In this document: piece after piece, positions 49,563 to 57,338 of the stretch
Position numbering within the stretch: the first letter of the stretch is position 1
How the letters are laid out: the number at the start of each line of letters is the position of its first letter
DNA from: Candidatus Roizmanbacteria bacterium
Lineage (GTDB): Bacteria; Patescibacteriota; Microgenomatia; UBA1406; GWC2-37-13
DNA length: 64,000 nucleotides
Direction: 5' to 3'
Assembly (NCBI GenBank): GCA_013335175.1
Contig: JAAXWC010000005.1
Location: 19,891 to 83,890 of the forward strand
Program-made: the position numbers and the translations under genes
The notes under the pieces: model-generated
Told to the model about the DNA's origin: nothing
Databases searched by the model: none
Seen by the model: the letters and a program-made list of their open reading frames with translations, nothing else

Positions 49563-50435
49563 ATGAAAGAAGGAACCGTTTTACTCATTGGACGTCCAAA
49601 TGTTGGCAAATCTACATTTGTAAATAATCTTATTGGCCAAAAAATAGCCATTACTTCTCCCAAACCTCAAACTACCCGTTTTCCTATAAAAGGGAGATAT
49701 GAAGACGAACGCGGAAGAATAATTTTTATAGATACACCCGGAATTATGGGAAAGGTTCAAGATTCTATGTCGCAAAAAATTAACAAGCGCACCTTTGATA
49801 GTATTAATAACTCCGTCGACGCAGTAGTCTACATGATCGACCATACCAGAAGACGCGATTTTGAAGAAGCAAAAGTTCTGGGAACTGTGCGTAAAATAGA
49901 TAAACCTAAGTTTTTGCTCGTTAACAAAGTTGATATCCCAGAGCCTACTTATTTGCCCCAGTATACCTATTTAGAGGATGAATTCCCAAACGTGTATGCC
50001 ATTTCTGCCCTAGAGAATAAACATATCAAACCATTTTTAGATGCATTATTTGCAGTCCTTCCAGAGAAAACGGTTGCGGATACAACCGCAGAAAACGAAA
50101 CCAACTACCCTCTGCTCAATTTAGACAGTAGTACATTTATAGGGGAATTAATTCGTGAAAAAATATTCCTGAAAATGGGAAAAGAGATCCCGTATACTAC
50201 CGCCGTTTTAGTAGATGATATTACTGAACGAAACGATACCCTTACCTTTATTAAAGCTCGAATTTTGACTACCAACGATCGGTATAAAAAAATGATTATT
50301 GGTGAAGGAGGAAGAAAAATTAAAGAAATGGGGAGCATGGCACGAAAAGAAATTGAACTTGCCATTCACAAAAAAGTGTATTTGGAACTCACGGTAGAGA
50401 CAGATCCTCACTGGCAAGAAACATACTACAAATAA
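49563..50435 (+). CDS. era: GTPase Era
   Basis: The 290-residue protein has G1 GRPNVGKST, G3 DTPGI, G4 NKVD and a C-terminal KH domain (EGGRKIKEMGSMARKEIELAIHKKVYLELTV). Era binds the 3' end of 16S rRNA and assists 30S assembly. Length and order are standard. TATGAT at 49546-49551 is a likely -10, with 11 bases to the ATG. Confidence 0.96.
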   Translation: MKEGTVLLIGRPNVGKSTFVNNLIGQKIAITSPKPQTTRFPIKGRYEDERGRIIFIDTPGIMGKVQDSMSQKINKRTFDSINNSVDAVVYMIDHTRRRDFEEAKVLGTVRKIDKPKFLLVNKVDIPEPTYLPQYTYLEDEFPNVYAISALENKHIKPFLDALFAVLPEKTVADTTAENETNYPLLNLDSSTFIGELIREKIFLKMGKEIPYTTAVLVDDITERNDTLTFIKARILTTNDRYKKMIIGEGGRKIKEMGSMARKEIELAIHKKVYLELTVETDPHWQETYYK

Positions 50436-50768
50436 CATATACCTTCATTATTTACTCTCTCGTTATCGTAAAATATGAGACTCTTTAGCCTTTACTTGGA
50501 GCAACGATTCCGGTCAAGCCGGAATGACGTATATTCTTGCTGCAATTTCACCCCGTTTTTTGATATAATAATGCGTCATCGTCGTATAAACGAGGAAGTC
50601 TTGACTATCTGTCATCCTGAACTGACAACAGAATGTTGTCACCCTGAATTTAGTTCAGGGTCTATACAATAGTACCTTTATTCAGGATACATGCAGGTAG
50701 GATCCTATGAAATAGATTCCGGATCGCGCTCAAAAAAGCTCGCTTGTCCGGAATGATGGTGGTAACTG
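50436..50768. repeat. Intergenic region with three palindromic repeats
   Basis: It contains GATTCCGG-TCAAG-CCGGAATGAC (50506-50528), ACCCTGAA-TTTAG-TTCAGGGT (50640-50661, in a GTCATCCTGAACTGAC context) and a longer GATTCCGG...CCGGAATGAT element (50715-50755). These belong to the same class as 8903-8974. TATAATAA near 50565 may be a promoter for tRNA-His. No gene is seen. Confidence 0.6.
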
Positions 50769-50842
50769 GTGACTGTAGCTCAGCTTGGTAGAGCACTGCT
50801 CTGTGAAAGCAGTTGTCGCGGGTTCGAGCCCCGTCAGTCACC
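50769..50842 (+). tRNA. tRNA-His (GTG)
   Basis: Acceptor GTGACTG pairs with CAGTCAC; the D-arm has AGCTCAGCTTGGTAGAGC, the anticodon stem CTGCT/AGCAG surrounds CTGTGAA giving anticodon GTG, and the T-arm is GCGGG-TTCGAGC-CCCGT. A G at 50768 could supply the extra G-1 of tRNA-His, facing C at 50842. CCA is not clearly encoded. Confidence 0.93.
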
Positions 50843-50866
50843 CCCAACTTCAAAATGTGGACTATA
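50838..50866. repeat. Left copy of a direct repeat at the tRNA-His 3' end
   Basis: The 29 bases at the tRNA end, including CTTCAAAATGTGGACTATA, recur at 53067-53094 with one mismatch and one missing base. The pair brackets 2.2 kb with two genes, as attachment sites would. Confidence 0.65.
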
Positions 50867-50910
50867 GTCCATTGAAAACTTCCCACGAGTAACTAAAATT
50901 TGAGTATGTT

Positions 50911-51120
50911 CTAATGTGTCGGTATACGTTTAGTTAGTGAATCTATAACGCTCGAAAAAGTCATGTTTCTAGCAGGGACATCAAATCTATGTCCAAAAAC
51001 CTTAATGGAAGATCCAGGAATTGGACCATTTACATTGTTCAAAATAATACCATTTTGACTATCTGAATTTCCAAATGATGATAAATGTTCAACACCACTA
51101 TTATTGGTAGTATTAACTCT
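50911..51120 (-). pseudogene. 3' fragment of an unidentified gene
   Basis: A minus-strand frame without a start reads NSGVEHLSSFGNSDSQNGII... through GPIPGSSIKVFGHRFDVPARN to SLTKRIPTH and a stop at 50911. It looks like real protein, with beta-rich and Asn/Gly-rich sequence, but is cut off upstream. Probably a relic within the tRNA-His insertion. Confidence 0.4.
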
Positions 51121-51142
51121 TGATATACAAAAATTAGGTGAA

Positions 51143-51268
51143 ATGAGAAATATTTTTATTGATCCAGAGTCGTTATGTATTGAAGATGAATTTATGCAAA
51201 AATTTGTTTTTCATGGTGGTATACCCGTAGCAACGATTTCTCAAGTAGATAATATTGCTAAGAAATAG
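51143..51268 (+). other. Possible 41-codon remnant
   Basis: MRNIFIDPESLCIEDEFMQKF then VFHGGIPVATISQVDNIAKK. The frame is open further upstream without a start. Composition is protein-like, yet no family is recognised and it lies among other fragments, so it is probably a gene remnant. Confidence 0.3.
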
Positions 51269-51271
51269 TTT

Positions 51272-52003
51272 TTATTTTTCTTCAACTAAAGGTATTCCAC
51301 GAAGATTATATGCTGCTAATTCATACTGCCGAATTCTTGTATCTAATAATTTACTTGCTGTTTCTATACTTGCAACATCACTAATATTCAATGACTCGAA
51401 TCCTCTTACTATAAAATCAACCACACTCTCACCTTTTCTCATTAAATCAGGTTGAGTATATGCAATTTCCAAATCTTCACTTTGCTCGAGTAATAACGCT
51501 AATTCTTCGTGTCGCTTTAAGGCCCAATTCAACTGAGAACGACCGAACTGCTTAATTAAGTTCTTCTTCCAAGATCCTGAATATTGAGAATATCTCCGTG
51601 CAAAATCTATATAATTTAAAAAATTTTCATTTGGTTTATCCGCTGCAATTCTTACTAACTCGTACGAGGCTTGTAAAGCAGAAAATTGCCCATCGAACGC
51701 ACCACCTTTATTTAATATCATTTTAAGATCATTTATCACAGGTCTTAAGTCAGTATTATATGCCGGTGTTTCGTAATCAGGGGTTTTAAATGTAGTTAAT
51801 AATCTACCTAATACGTCGTCAATATCATCAGATAGAAATACAGTAGTCCAAGGCAATTCAGTGTTACCGCCATCTTCTTCTATAAGAATTGTACTTGTAG
51901 CATCAATTGCCATTTGCTTTGGCATTCCAGAAAAAAGCTCTTTTGCTTTTTCACCTATTGGAATTAACCATTCGTTTGAATTATATTTGTCTTCAGTTCG
52001 CAT
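51272..52003 (-). CDS. Hypothetical protein of the tRNA-His insertion
   Basis: I do not recognise this 243-residue soluble, mainly helical protein. It begins MRTEDKYNSNEWLIPIGEKAKELFSG, contains SDDIDDVLGRLLTTF in the middle and a regular helical C-terminus (VASIETASKLLDTRIRQYELAAYNL). It follows the degenerate dehydrogenase by 36 bases on the same strand, and both lie between the two repeat copies, so they probably move and function together. Confidence 0.6.
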   Translation of the reverse strand: MRTEDKYNSNEWLIPIGEKAKELFSGMPKQMAIDATSTILIEEDGGNTELPWTTVFLSDDIDDVLGRLLTTFKTPDYETPAYNTDLRPVINDLKMILNKGGAFDGQFSALQASYELVRIAADKPNENFLNYIDFARRYSQYSGSWKKNLIKQFGRSQLNWALKRHEELALLLEQSEDLEIAYTQPDLMRKGESVVDFIVRGFESLNISDVASIETASKLLDTRIRQYELAAYNLRGIPLVEEK

Positions 52004-52039
52004 AATTGATCAGTATTGTAGCACATAATCAATTAAATC

Positions 52040-52984
52040 TTAGATAACATTTTGCATTTCTCCATCGATCGCGTGAAATATATTTTCTACCCAAATCTTC
52101 TTTAACAAATCTAAAGAGTGATCAGTAAACCATGCTTGAGCGGGAAACGCAGTAACATTGGGATTATTTAGTAACGCATGATCTTTAATCGCTTTAATAA
52201 CAGTGCTATAACCTGCTACTTTTCCTGACTGAATAGCGTCAAGCATATCATCATTATTTACAAGCGCACCATCTGCTTGATTCACAATAATAGGTTTCTT
52301 CTTAGTGAGATCTAACATTTTTTTATTCACAATATTCCCGGTCTCGGGTGTTGTTTTAAGGTGCAAAGAAACATAATCAGATTCAGTAAATACGTCTTTT
52401 AAACTTTTCATTTCAACACCTTGAACACTTTTATTTGTTCTATTCCAACCTATTACATTCATTCCAAAACCTAAGGCTAACTCAGCCATTCTACTTCCAA
52501 TTGCTCCCAACCCAATAATGCCTAACGTTTTATTAAAAAGCACATCATTTTTTAACGGCTTTAATTCGTTATTTTCACGAATTTCATTACATATAAAATT
52601 AAGTTTTTTCGCATGAAGTAATAACGAAGTAAACGCAAACTCAGCAACAGAAACCGTTGAATAGTTAGGTGTATTCATGAGTGTAATTCCATATTGATGA
52701 GCAAATTCAGGATGTGCCCATGTCATCCCTGTGATATCAGTTGAAATTCCTTTTAAGGGGTAATTGCGTGCTTTAATTTCCTTATAAAATTCTTCAGGAA
52801 GATTTTCAATAACATCGTAATTTAACATCAGATACTCTGCTGTTTTTATTAAATCTAAAAGTTCAGAAATTGTGAGTATATTTTTTTCAAAATACGCTAC
52901 ATTGGCTTTTTCTTCTAACTTTTTCCAATCCTTTGGCTCAATCATACCAGGGATGGATACGATCATGACATTAGGTTTATTCAT
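52040..52984 (-). CDS. Catalytically degenerate D-2-hydroxyacid dehydrogenase homologue
   Basis: The fold is clear: NTPNYSTVSVAEFAFTSLLLHAK and a complete NAD motif GLGAIG (158-163). But the three catalytic residues are gone. NTARGG of active enzymes is NQADGA here (Arg to Asp238); the LDVxEEEP glutamate segment reads STVIKAI; the TPH histidine segment reads FPAQAWF. The NAD site is kept, so it may sense NAD(H) or a 2-oxoacid, or act on a different substrate. It lies with the hypothetical gene on a segment bounded by repeats beside tRNA-His. Compare the intact enzyme at 9750-10748. Confidence 0.8.
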   Translation of the reverse strand: MNKPNVMIVSIPGMIEPKDWKKLEEKANVAYFEKNILTISELLDLIKTAEYLMLNYDVIENLPEEFYKEIKARNYPLKGISTDITGMTWAHPEFAHQYGITLMNTPNYSTVSVAEFAFTSLLLHAKKLNFICNEIRENNELKPLKNDVLFNKTLGIIGLGAIGSRMAELALGFGMNVIGWNRTNKSVQGVEMKSLKDVFTESDYVSLHLKTTPETGNIVNKKMLDLTKKKPIIVNQADGALVNNDDMLDAIQSGKVAGYSTVIKAIKDHALLNNPNVTAFPAQAWFTDHSLDLLKKIWVENIFHAIDGEMQNVI

Positions 52985-53066
52985 AAGGTTGATTATAAAA
53001 CATTATTTTATGAAGTAAAACTACAAGTGAGATGATATGCTCTGGGTTCTAAAATCATCTGCCCAC

Positions 53067-53094
53067 TCACCCCAGCTTCAAAATGTGGACTATA
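53067..53094. repeat. Right copy of the tRNA-His-end direct repeat
   Basis: Same orientation as 50838-50866; identical over CTTCAAAATGTGGACTATA, with one mismatch and one missing base to the left. Confidence 0.65.
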
Positions 53095-53173
53095 AATATC
53101 CCTAAAGAAGTATTTCTCAAATCAGGTAGAGGTCGAGGGACGATTCAAAAGCAGTTGTTTCATTCATTTTAAA

Positions 53174-53241
53174 AGCTTAGCTTGGTAGCCCGCGGACTGT
53201 GAAAGCAGTTCTCGCCCCAAATTCTCGAGGTCCGTCTGCCC
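53174..53241 (+). pseudogene. Decayed tRNA-His copy
   Basis: AGCTTAGCTTGGTAGC and ACTGTGAAAGCAGTT match the D-arm and anticodon region of the intact tRNA-His at 50769, but the anticodon stem is no longer complementary and the T-arm is broken. It is evidence of a duplicated tRNA segment. Confidence 0.65.
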
Positions 53242-53309
53242 ATACTTTTCTTCACAGCACTAAAACCTCAGAGTTCATTATTATTATATTCACCCCCATA
53301 GATAACGAA

Positions 53310-53864
53310 TCACATTGCATGCCGTGGAAACCTCAATTTCTTATGTATACCCAAATAATCCTCCAATAACGGACAAATGTTGATTTTTCTGAATTTTTCA
53401 TTTTCGTATTCACAATAATAGTGATAAATATTTTCTTCCGCTAACATATGAGGGAGAAAATAGGGAATTTCACAGACAATATTGCTATTTTTTTTATTGC
53501 ATACCCATTTCAGATTTTTCATAGCTAACGTACCTTCTTTCGTATCTGGATTATTGTTTTCAATATCAATAGAATCAATATGGGCAATAAATGTATAAAT
53601 CCTTACATACCCCTCGCTATTCCTGTCTTTTCTTGAGAGAATACCACGATATTTCAAGGAATTTGCTCTATTTAAATCTATAGATGCCTCTTCCCAAACT
53701 TCCCGATATATTGCTTCTAAAGGTGATTCTTCTTTCTCTATCTTCCCGCCTATTCCATTCCAGTTATGCTTATACGGTTCCTTATTGCGATATATCATCA
53801 AAACCTGTCCTTCTTTAATGCAAAAACAAAGTGTATAAAATTGTTCCTTTCGTTTTGTTCTCAT
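53310..53864 (-). CDS. Nudix hydrolase (8-oxo-dGTPase-like)
   Basis: About 184 residues. The Nudix box GGKIEKEESPLEAIYREVWEEAS is complete, and the preceding KHNWNGIGG resembles MutT/MTH1-type enzymes that clean oxidised purine nucleotides, although this is not decisive. The C-terminal 60 residues extend past the fold. ATG at 53864 is used; the 53912 start overlaps the palindromic promoter of the divergent gene. Confidence 0.82.
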   Translation of the reverse strand: MRTKRKEQFYTLCFCIKEGQVLMIYRNKEPYKHNWNGIGGKIEKEESPLEAIYREVWEEASIDLNRANSLKYRGILSRKDRNSEGYVRIYTFIAHIDSIDIENNNPDTKEGTLAMKNLKWVCNKKNSNIVCEIPYFLPHMLAEENIYHYYCEYENEKFRKINICPLLEDYLGIHKKLRFPRHAM

Positions 53865-53893
53865 ATAGTTGAAGGTATGGTACCATTGATATA

Positions 53894-53922
53894 TTGTGTA
53901 ATCAATACACAACTGCTATACT
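53894..53922 (+). promoter_or_regulatory. Promoter with TTGTGTA-N5-TACACAA operator
   Basis: The inverted repeat (53894-53912) covers the -35 (TTGTGT, 53894-53899) and spacer; TATACT (53917-53922) follows after 17 bases and ends 8 bases before the ATG at 53931. The downstream protein has an RHH-like C-terminus, so autorepression is plausible. Confidence 0.6.
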
Positions 53923-53930
53923 ACTACACA

Positions 53931-54530
53931 ATGAATATTTGGTTTGGCACAACGACTGCAAAATGGGGAGAGTATCGCGTCTTTTACCTCAATATCCGCA
54001 ATTATATTCGACAGTTGGGATGCGTCATCTTAGACGACTGGATGGACAATGCAGATGTTGCTTATAAAAATCAGATCAAAGATCGAAATATTAGTGAAAT
54101 ATACAAGAATGTTACGGAGGCAATAGATACCGTAGATTGCGTCATTATTGAATATACTGTACCAAATTTTAGTTCGTCCCATCAAATAAACTACGCACTT
54201 ATCCGAAGAAAACCGACGCTTGTCATGAGACTTAAAAAAGACAATCCCTACTACACAGATTCCTATTTAGAAGCACTTCAATCGACGTATTTAACTATTC
54301 GGGAATATACCAAAGATAACTATAAAGAAATAATTGATGAATTTATTGGCTATAGCAAGTTAGAACAAGGCCAAAGTCGCTACAATATTGTATTAGCAAA
54401 AAAACAAAAGCAGTACCTGGATTGGGCGGCGAGCAAGTATAAACTATCGAGATCTCACATTATTCGTACACTATTGGATCAGGAAATAGAAAAAAACACG
54501 CATTATAAAAACTATATGCATATAAAATAA
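53931..54530 (+). CDS. Nucleoside deoxyribosyltransferase-like protein with RHH-like C-terminus
   Basis: The 199-residue protein starts MNIWFGTTTAKWGEYRVFYLNI and continues with a Rossmann-like pattern (GCVILDDWMDNADVAY, IDTVDCVIIEYTVPNFSSSHQINYALIRRKPTLVMR) similar to nucleoside 2-deoxyribosyltransferases and related nucleotide-sensing proteins. Residues about 155-190 (AKKQKQYLDWAASKYKLSRSHIIRTLLDQEIE) fit a ribbon-helix-helix DNA-binding unit. It may thus be a nucleotide-binding autoregulator. The upstream ORF start (53766) reads through the operator and is rejected. Confidence 0.6.
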   Translation: MNIWFGTTTAKWGEYRVFYLNIRNYIRQLGCVILDDWMDNADVAYKNQIKDRNISEIYKNVTEAIDTVDCVIIEYTVPNFSSSHQINYALIRRKPTLVMRLKKDNPYYTDSYLEALQSTYLTIREYTKDNYKEIIDEFIGYSKLEQGQSRYNIVLAKKQKQYLDWAASKYKLSRSHIIRTLLDQEIEKNTHYKNYMHIK

Positions 54531-54600
54531 CCACGGTGCGTTTGCAGTATCATATTCTAATATTTAGAGCATTCTAACACTATTTTAATCTCGTTATTAC

Positions 54601-54679
54601 TTGACACGTACTCGGATCACAGGTATAATTTCCTCATAAACACCTCAGCCTGTGCCAAAAGCCCGCTGAGGTTTTTTTT
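54601..54679 (+). promoter_or_regulatory. Consensus promoter followed at once by a terminator
   Basis: TTGACA (54601-54606), exactly 17 bases, TATAAT (54624-54629). Transcription would start near 54636 and meet ACCTCAGC...GCTGAGGT plus seven T (54642-54679). This gives a tiny RNA of about 40 bases or an attenuator. A separate -10 (TATACT, 54682-54687) lies 7 bases before the next gene. Confidence 0.65.
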
Positions 54680-54694
54680 GGTATACTTAACCTC

Positions 54695-55309
54695 ATGAAG
54701 AACACGATACTTTTTGTTGATGGTGAAAATTTTGTCTACAAAATAGAACAAGCACTTTTGAAATCTCACGTAAAAAAGGAAGACTGCGATATTTCTACTA
54801 TGAATTTTGAAAAACTGCTTCACGGTGCTCTCAAAGACTTTCCTATTACTCAAAAAATATTTTACACGGCAAAACTACACCGGCACCCGGAAACAGAAGA
54901 AAAATCCAAGGAACTTATAAAAATTCAACGAAAACTTCACAATACCTTAAAGAAATATCATTTTGAAGTAAGAGTTGCCGGAAATGTCCGCGGTCAGATT
55001 GTACAGGTAGACAACAAATCAAAAATCATTTTTAAAGAAAAAGGCGTAGATGTCCAACTTGCGGTTGATCTGGTATCCATGGCAGCAGATAAATTAATTG
55101 ACACCGCTATCCTCTGTAGTTCTGATTCTGATCTTCAACCCGCAGTAAAAGAAGCGAAAAAAAGAGGAGTTGAACTCGTATATCTTGGATTTGAGTTTCA
55201 ACCAAACAAAGGGCTCACTTTTACCACTAATCGAACCATTTTACTCAGAAATTCAGAGATAAAGGAAGCTTTGAATACTCATCGCAATGAGGCCGGAAAA
55301 AGAGTATAA
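54695..55309 (+). CDS. NYN-domain (LabA/DUF88-like) protein
   Basis: The 204-residue protein has the NYN/PIN-like acidic pattern: LFVDGENFVYKIE (first Asp and Asn), KEKGVDVQLAVDLVSMA (central Asp pair) and AILCSSDSDLQPAVKEAKKRG. Members are metal-dependent RNases or related. No other domain is attached. A zinc-ribbon gene starts 9 bases after it. Confidence 0.83.
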   Translation: MKNTILFVDGENFVYKIEQALLKSHVKKEDCDISTMNFEKLLHGALKDFPITQKIFYTAKLHRHPETEEKSKELIKIQRKLHNTLKKYHFEVRVAGNVRGQIVQVDNKSKIIFKEKGVDVQLAVDLVSMAADKLIDTAILCSSDSDLQPAVKEAKKRGVELVYLGFEFQPNKGLTFTTNRTILLRNSEIKEALNTHRNEAGKRV

Positions 55310-55310
55310 T
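55305..55310 (+). promoter_or_regulatory. -10 element TATAAT for the zinc-ribbon protein
   Basis: The hexamer overlaps the stop of the NYN gene and ends 7 bases before the ATG at 55318. Confidence 0.5.
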
Positions 55311-55317
55311 TGGGATA

Positions 55318-55512
55318 ATGAAACACGAATATCGAACCCGAATGAAAAAAGAAACCACAGCTCAGTACACGTGTCCATTCTGTAAACAAAGCATCAACGC
55401 TTCAAGTAAAACCGACATCTTTTATCGAAAAGGCTGGATAAAAGGTTGCTACAACTGCTTCGCACTTTCTATCGATAAAGAAAACAAAGACTTTCAACTG
55501 AAAAATTATTGA
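55318..55512 (+). CDS. Small zinc-ribbon protein
   Basis: The 64-residue protein has two CxxC pairs (TCPFCKQ and GCYNCFA, 25 residues apart) around a beta-rich stretch, a typical zinc ribbon, with a basic N-terminus (RTRMKKETT). It is likely to bind nucleic acid or a protein partner. No further assignment. Confidence 0.7.
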   Translation: MKHEYRTRMKKETTAQYTCPFCKQSINASSKTDIFYRKGWIKGCYNCFALSIDKENKDFQLKNY

Positions 55513-55541
55513 TTTTCTCTTCATAATTTTTATACAGATAC

Positions 55542-55547
55542 TATACT
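55542..55547 (+). promoter_or_regulatory. -10 element TATACT for the Nudix gene
   Basis: It ends 6 bases before the ATG at 55554, again implying a leaderless mRNA. Confidence 0.5.
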
Positions 55548-55553
55548 GTTGCT

Positions 55554-55970
55554 ATGCCAAATACTGTTCCTAGTGTCGGAGTTGTTGTTATGAACCGTAA
55601 TAAATCACGGGTTTTGTTAGTGAAGCATAAAGAATCAGCAGACCATTTAACCGGTACTTATGGACTGCCGGCAGGACGATTTATCCCTTCAGAAGAATCC
55701 GCAGAACATGCAGCAGTCCGCGAGTTAGAAGAAGAAACAGGACTCAAAACAACTGTAAAAGATCTCGTTCGTATCCCTGCTGTTTATCATGCAACTATTC
55801 AACGAAAAAATGGGCTCGTTTCATTTTCTTTTGTTGTATTTCTTTGCCAAAACTATTCTGGTGAATTATCTTCATTCAATGAGACCATACCTGAATGGAA
55901 ACAAGTGGACGAAATAAAAAATCTCCCTCTTCTACCTAATATTGAAAAAATTATCCAGGAAGCACTATAA
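55554..55970 (+). CDS. Nudix hydrolase
   Basis: The 138-residue single-domain protein has a full box GRFIPSEESAEHAAVRELEEETGL preceded by GTYGLPA. It is the fifth Nudix domain in the window. Substrate unknown. It stands alone on the plus strand with its own leaderless promoter and converges on the next gene. Confidence 0.83.
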   Translation: MPNTVPSVGVVVMNRNKSRVLLVKHKESADHLTGTYGLPAGRFIPSEESAEHAAVRELEEETGLKTTVKDLVRIPAVYHATIQRKNGLVSFSFVVFLCQNYSGELSSFNETIPEWKQVDEIKNLPLLPNIEKIIQEAL

Positions 55971-55986
55971 GTGCAACTATGATATG

Positions 55987-57204
55987 TTAGTTATACGTAT
56001 CTACGTCTGGTTTATACTGAATAACGATAGGCATTTTTAATGCTTGGGCAGCTGCTATCCGACGATGATCTAAGGCTTGAAAAAAGACTCCTCTGCTTGT
56101 AATGGAAGGATTTTTTTCGCTTAGATCAACAATGCGTTGTCCGCCTTCTTTCATTGCTTTAAATTTGAAATAATAATAATCATTTTCGTCATTTCCATAG
56201 AGCTCAATACGTTTATTCTGCTTGGGATCATCTAAAATACGAGCGCTTGGCTCTGCTACCAAACACCATCGTCCGTTTACCCGCCAAGGATGAATCTCCC
56301 CTAAATTAAAAAGCATCAAAGCGCCTAGCTTTCCATAATCTCCAACTTTTTTTATCATATTCCCGACTGTAGCCAACCTATCTGCAAAATTTGGTTTGTT
56401 ATACGTATCTACATACCCTTTTGGTACATAATACACATTTCGCATGTCATCCATCAGCTGCATCTTGTTTCCATTTACAGCGTATACAAAATATTTTTTT
56501 CCATTTCCCAACAGCACTTCTCTTCCTTCTTTGTAAGTCCAGTTTGAAGCATTGGGTTCTTGTTCTTGAAATAATGGATTTTTCATAAACGCAATTTTTT
56601 CCGGAGAAAGATTTTGCGCCCAATCATTAGCCCTGAGTGCTTCTGGTGCACAGATTGTTCTAAACTGACGATCTGTTACATTATATTTTGCTTTCACAAA
56701 TTGTTCATATATATTAATACCTTGTTCTTTACATTGAGTCATCGTTTCATTTGCTTCTAAAAATGCGCCCGCATATCCTTCTAATGTAAGTTGATATCGT
56801 GGGTTGAGTCTCTGCTGCACTTCAGGGGGAATCTGTTCCATATGAAAATTTTTTGCAAAGGCTATTTTTTCTTCCACAGTTTGCATTGGCTGATGTGTAA
56901 GCGGATGTTCGTTTGAAAGGAGGGCCAGAATTTGTACAACTGGTGATACTTCCGCAGCTCCCCTCATAAACTCCTGTGACTGAGCATCATTAAATTGATG
57001 GATTGCTGAAAAGACAGGACGATTCGGCGAAAATTTTACCGTTTTCCGGTCTCCAAATGGAATTGTTGAATCTATCAGTGTGCTAAACTGTGGTACCAAC
57101 CGACCTGTTTCAGTCGGACGAGGAATACGTTTTGGTGACATGTCTTGGAAATGTTGCGTAAGTTGTTCTCCACCCCGTACTGTCTCAAATCCTTGATCAT
57201 TCAT
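55987..57204 (-). CDS. Hypothetical protein with ParB-like C-terminal segment
   Basis: The 405-residue soluble protein is not one I recognise. The N-terminal 100 residues look disordered (Pro/Thr/Gly-rich), the middle is helical, and the end contains SRGVFFQALDHRRIAAAQALKMPIVIQYKP, similar to the DHRR-x-AA element seen in ParB-like nuclease domains and some polymorphic toxins. It is single and without an immunity-like neighbour. Confidence 0.5.
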   Translation of the reverse strand: MNDQGFETVRGGEQLTQHFQDMSPKRIPRPTETGRLVPQFSTLIDSTIPFGDRKTVKFSPNRPVFSAIHQFNDAQSQEFMRGAAEVSPVVQILALLSNEHPLTHQPMQTVEEKIAFAKNFHMEQIPPEVQQRLNPRYQLTLEGYAGAFLEANETMTQCKEQGINIYEQFVKAKYNVTDRQFRTICAPEALRANDWAQNLSPEKIAFMKNPLFQEQEPNASNWTYKEGREVLLGNGKKYFVYAVNGNKMQLMDDMRNVYYVPKGYVDTYNKPNFADRLATVGNMIKKVGDYGKLGALMLFNLGEIHPWRVNGRWCLVAEPSARILDDPKQNKRIELYGNDENDYYYFKFKAMKEGGQRIVDLSEKNPSITSRGVFFQALDHRRIAAAQALKMPIVIQYKPDVDTYN

Positions 57205-57338
57205 GCATTAAGTATACAATTCCTATCATTTTTTTTACTCACTGTTTAGAAACTAATTTTCTCTAAACGACTCTGCAAATCCTTAATCGATAGGTGTTTA
57301 TGCACAGGATAATCCACTAGAGCATACATTTAAAGAGT

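Larger units (their letters stand above)
52985..53309. other. Right border of the tRNA-His insertion
   Basis: This holds the second copy of the 28-base repeat (53067-53094) and a decayed tRNA-His-like sequence (53174-53241). No open frame is credible. Confidence 0.55.

Noticed and set aside
50662..50886. 74-codon minus-strand ORF
   Set aside because: It runs antisense through tRNA-His; the GARTRDNCFHRAVLYQ-like stretch is the well-known false product of antisense tRNA translation.
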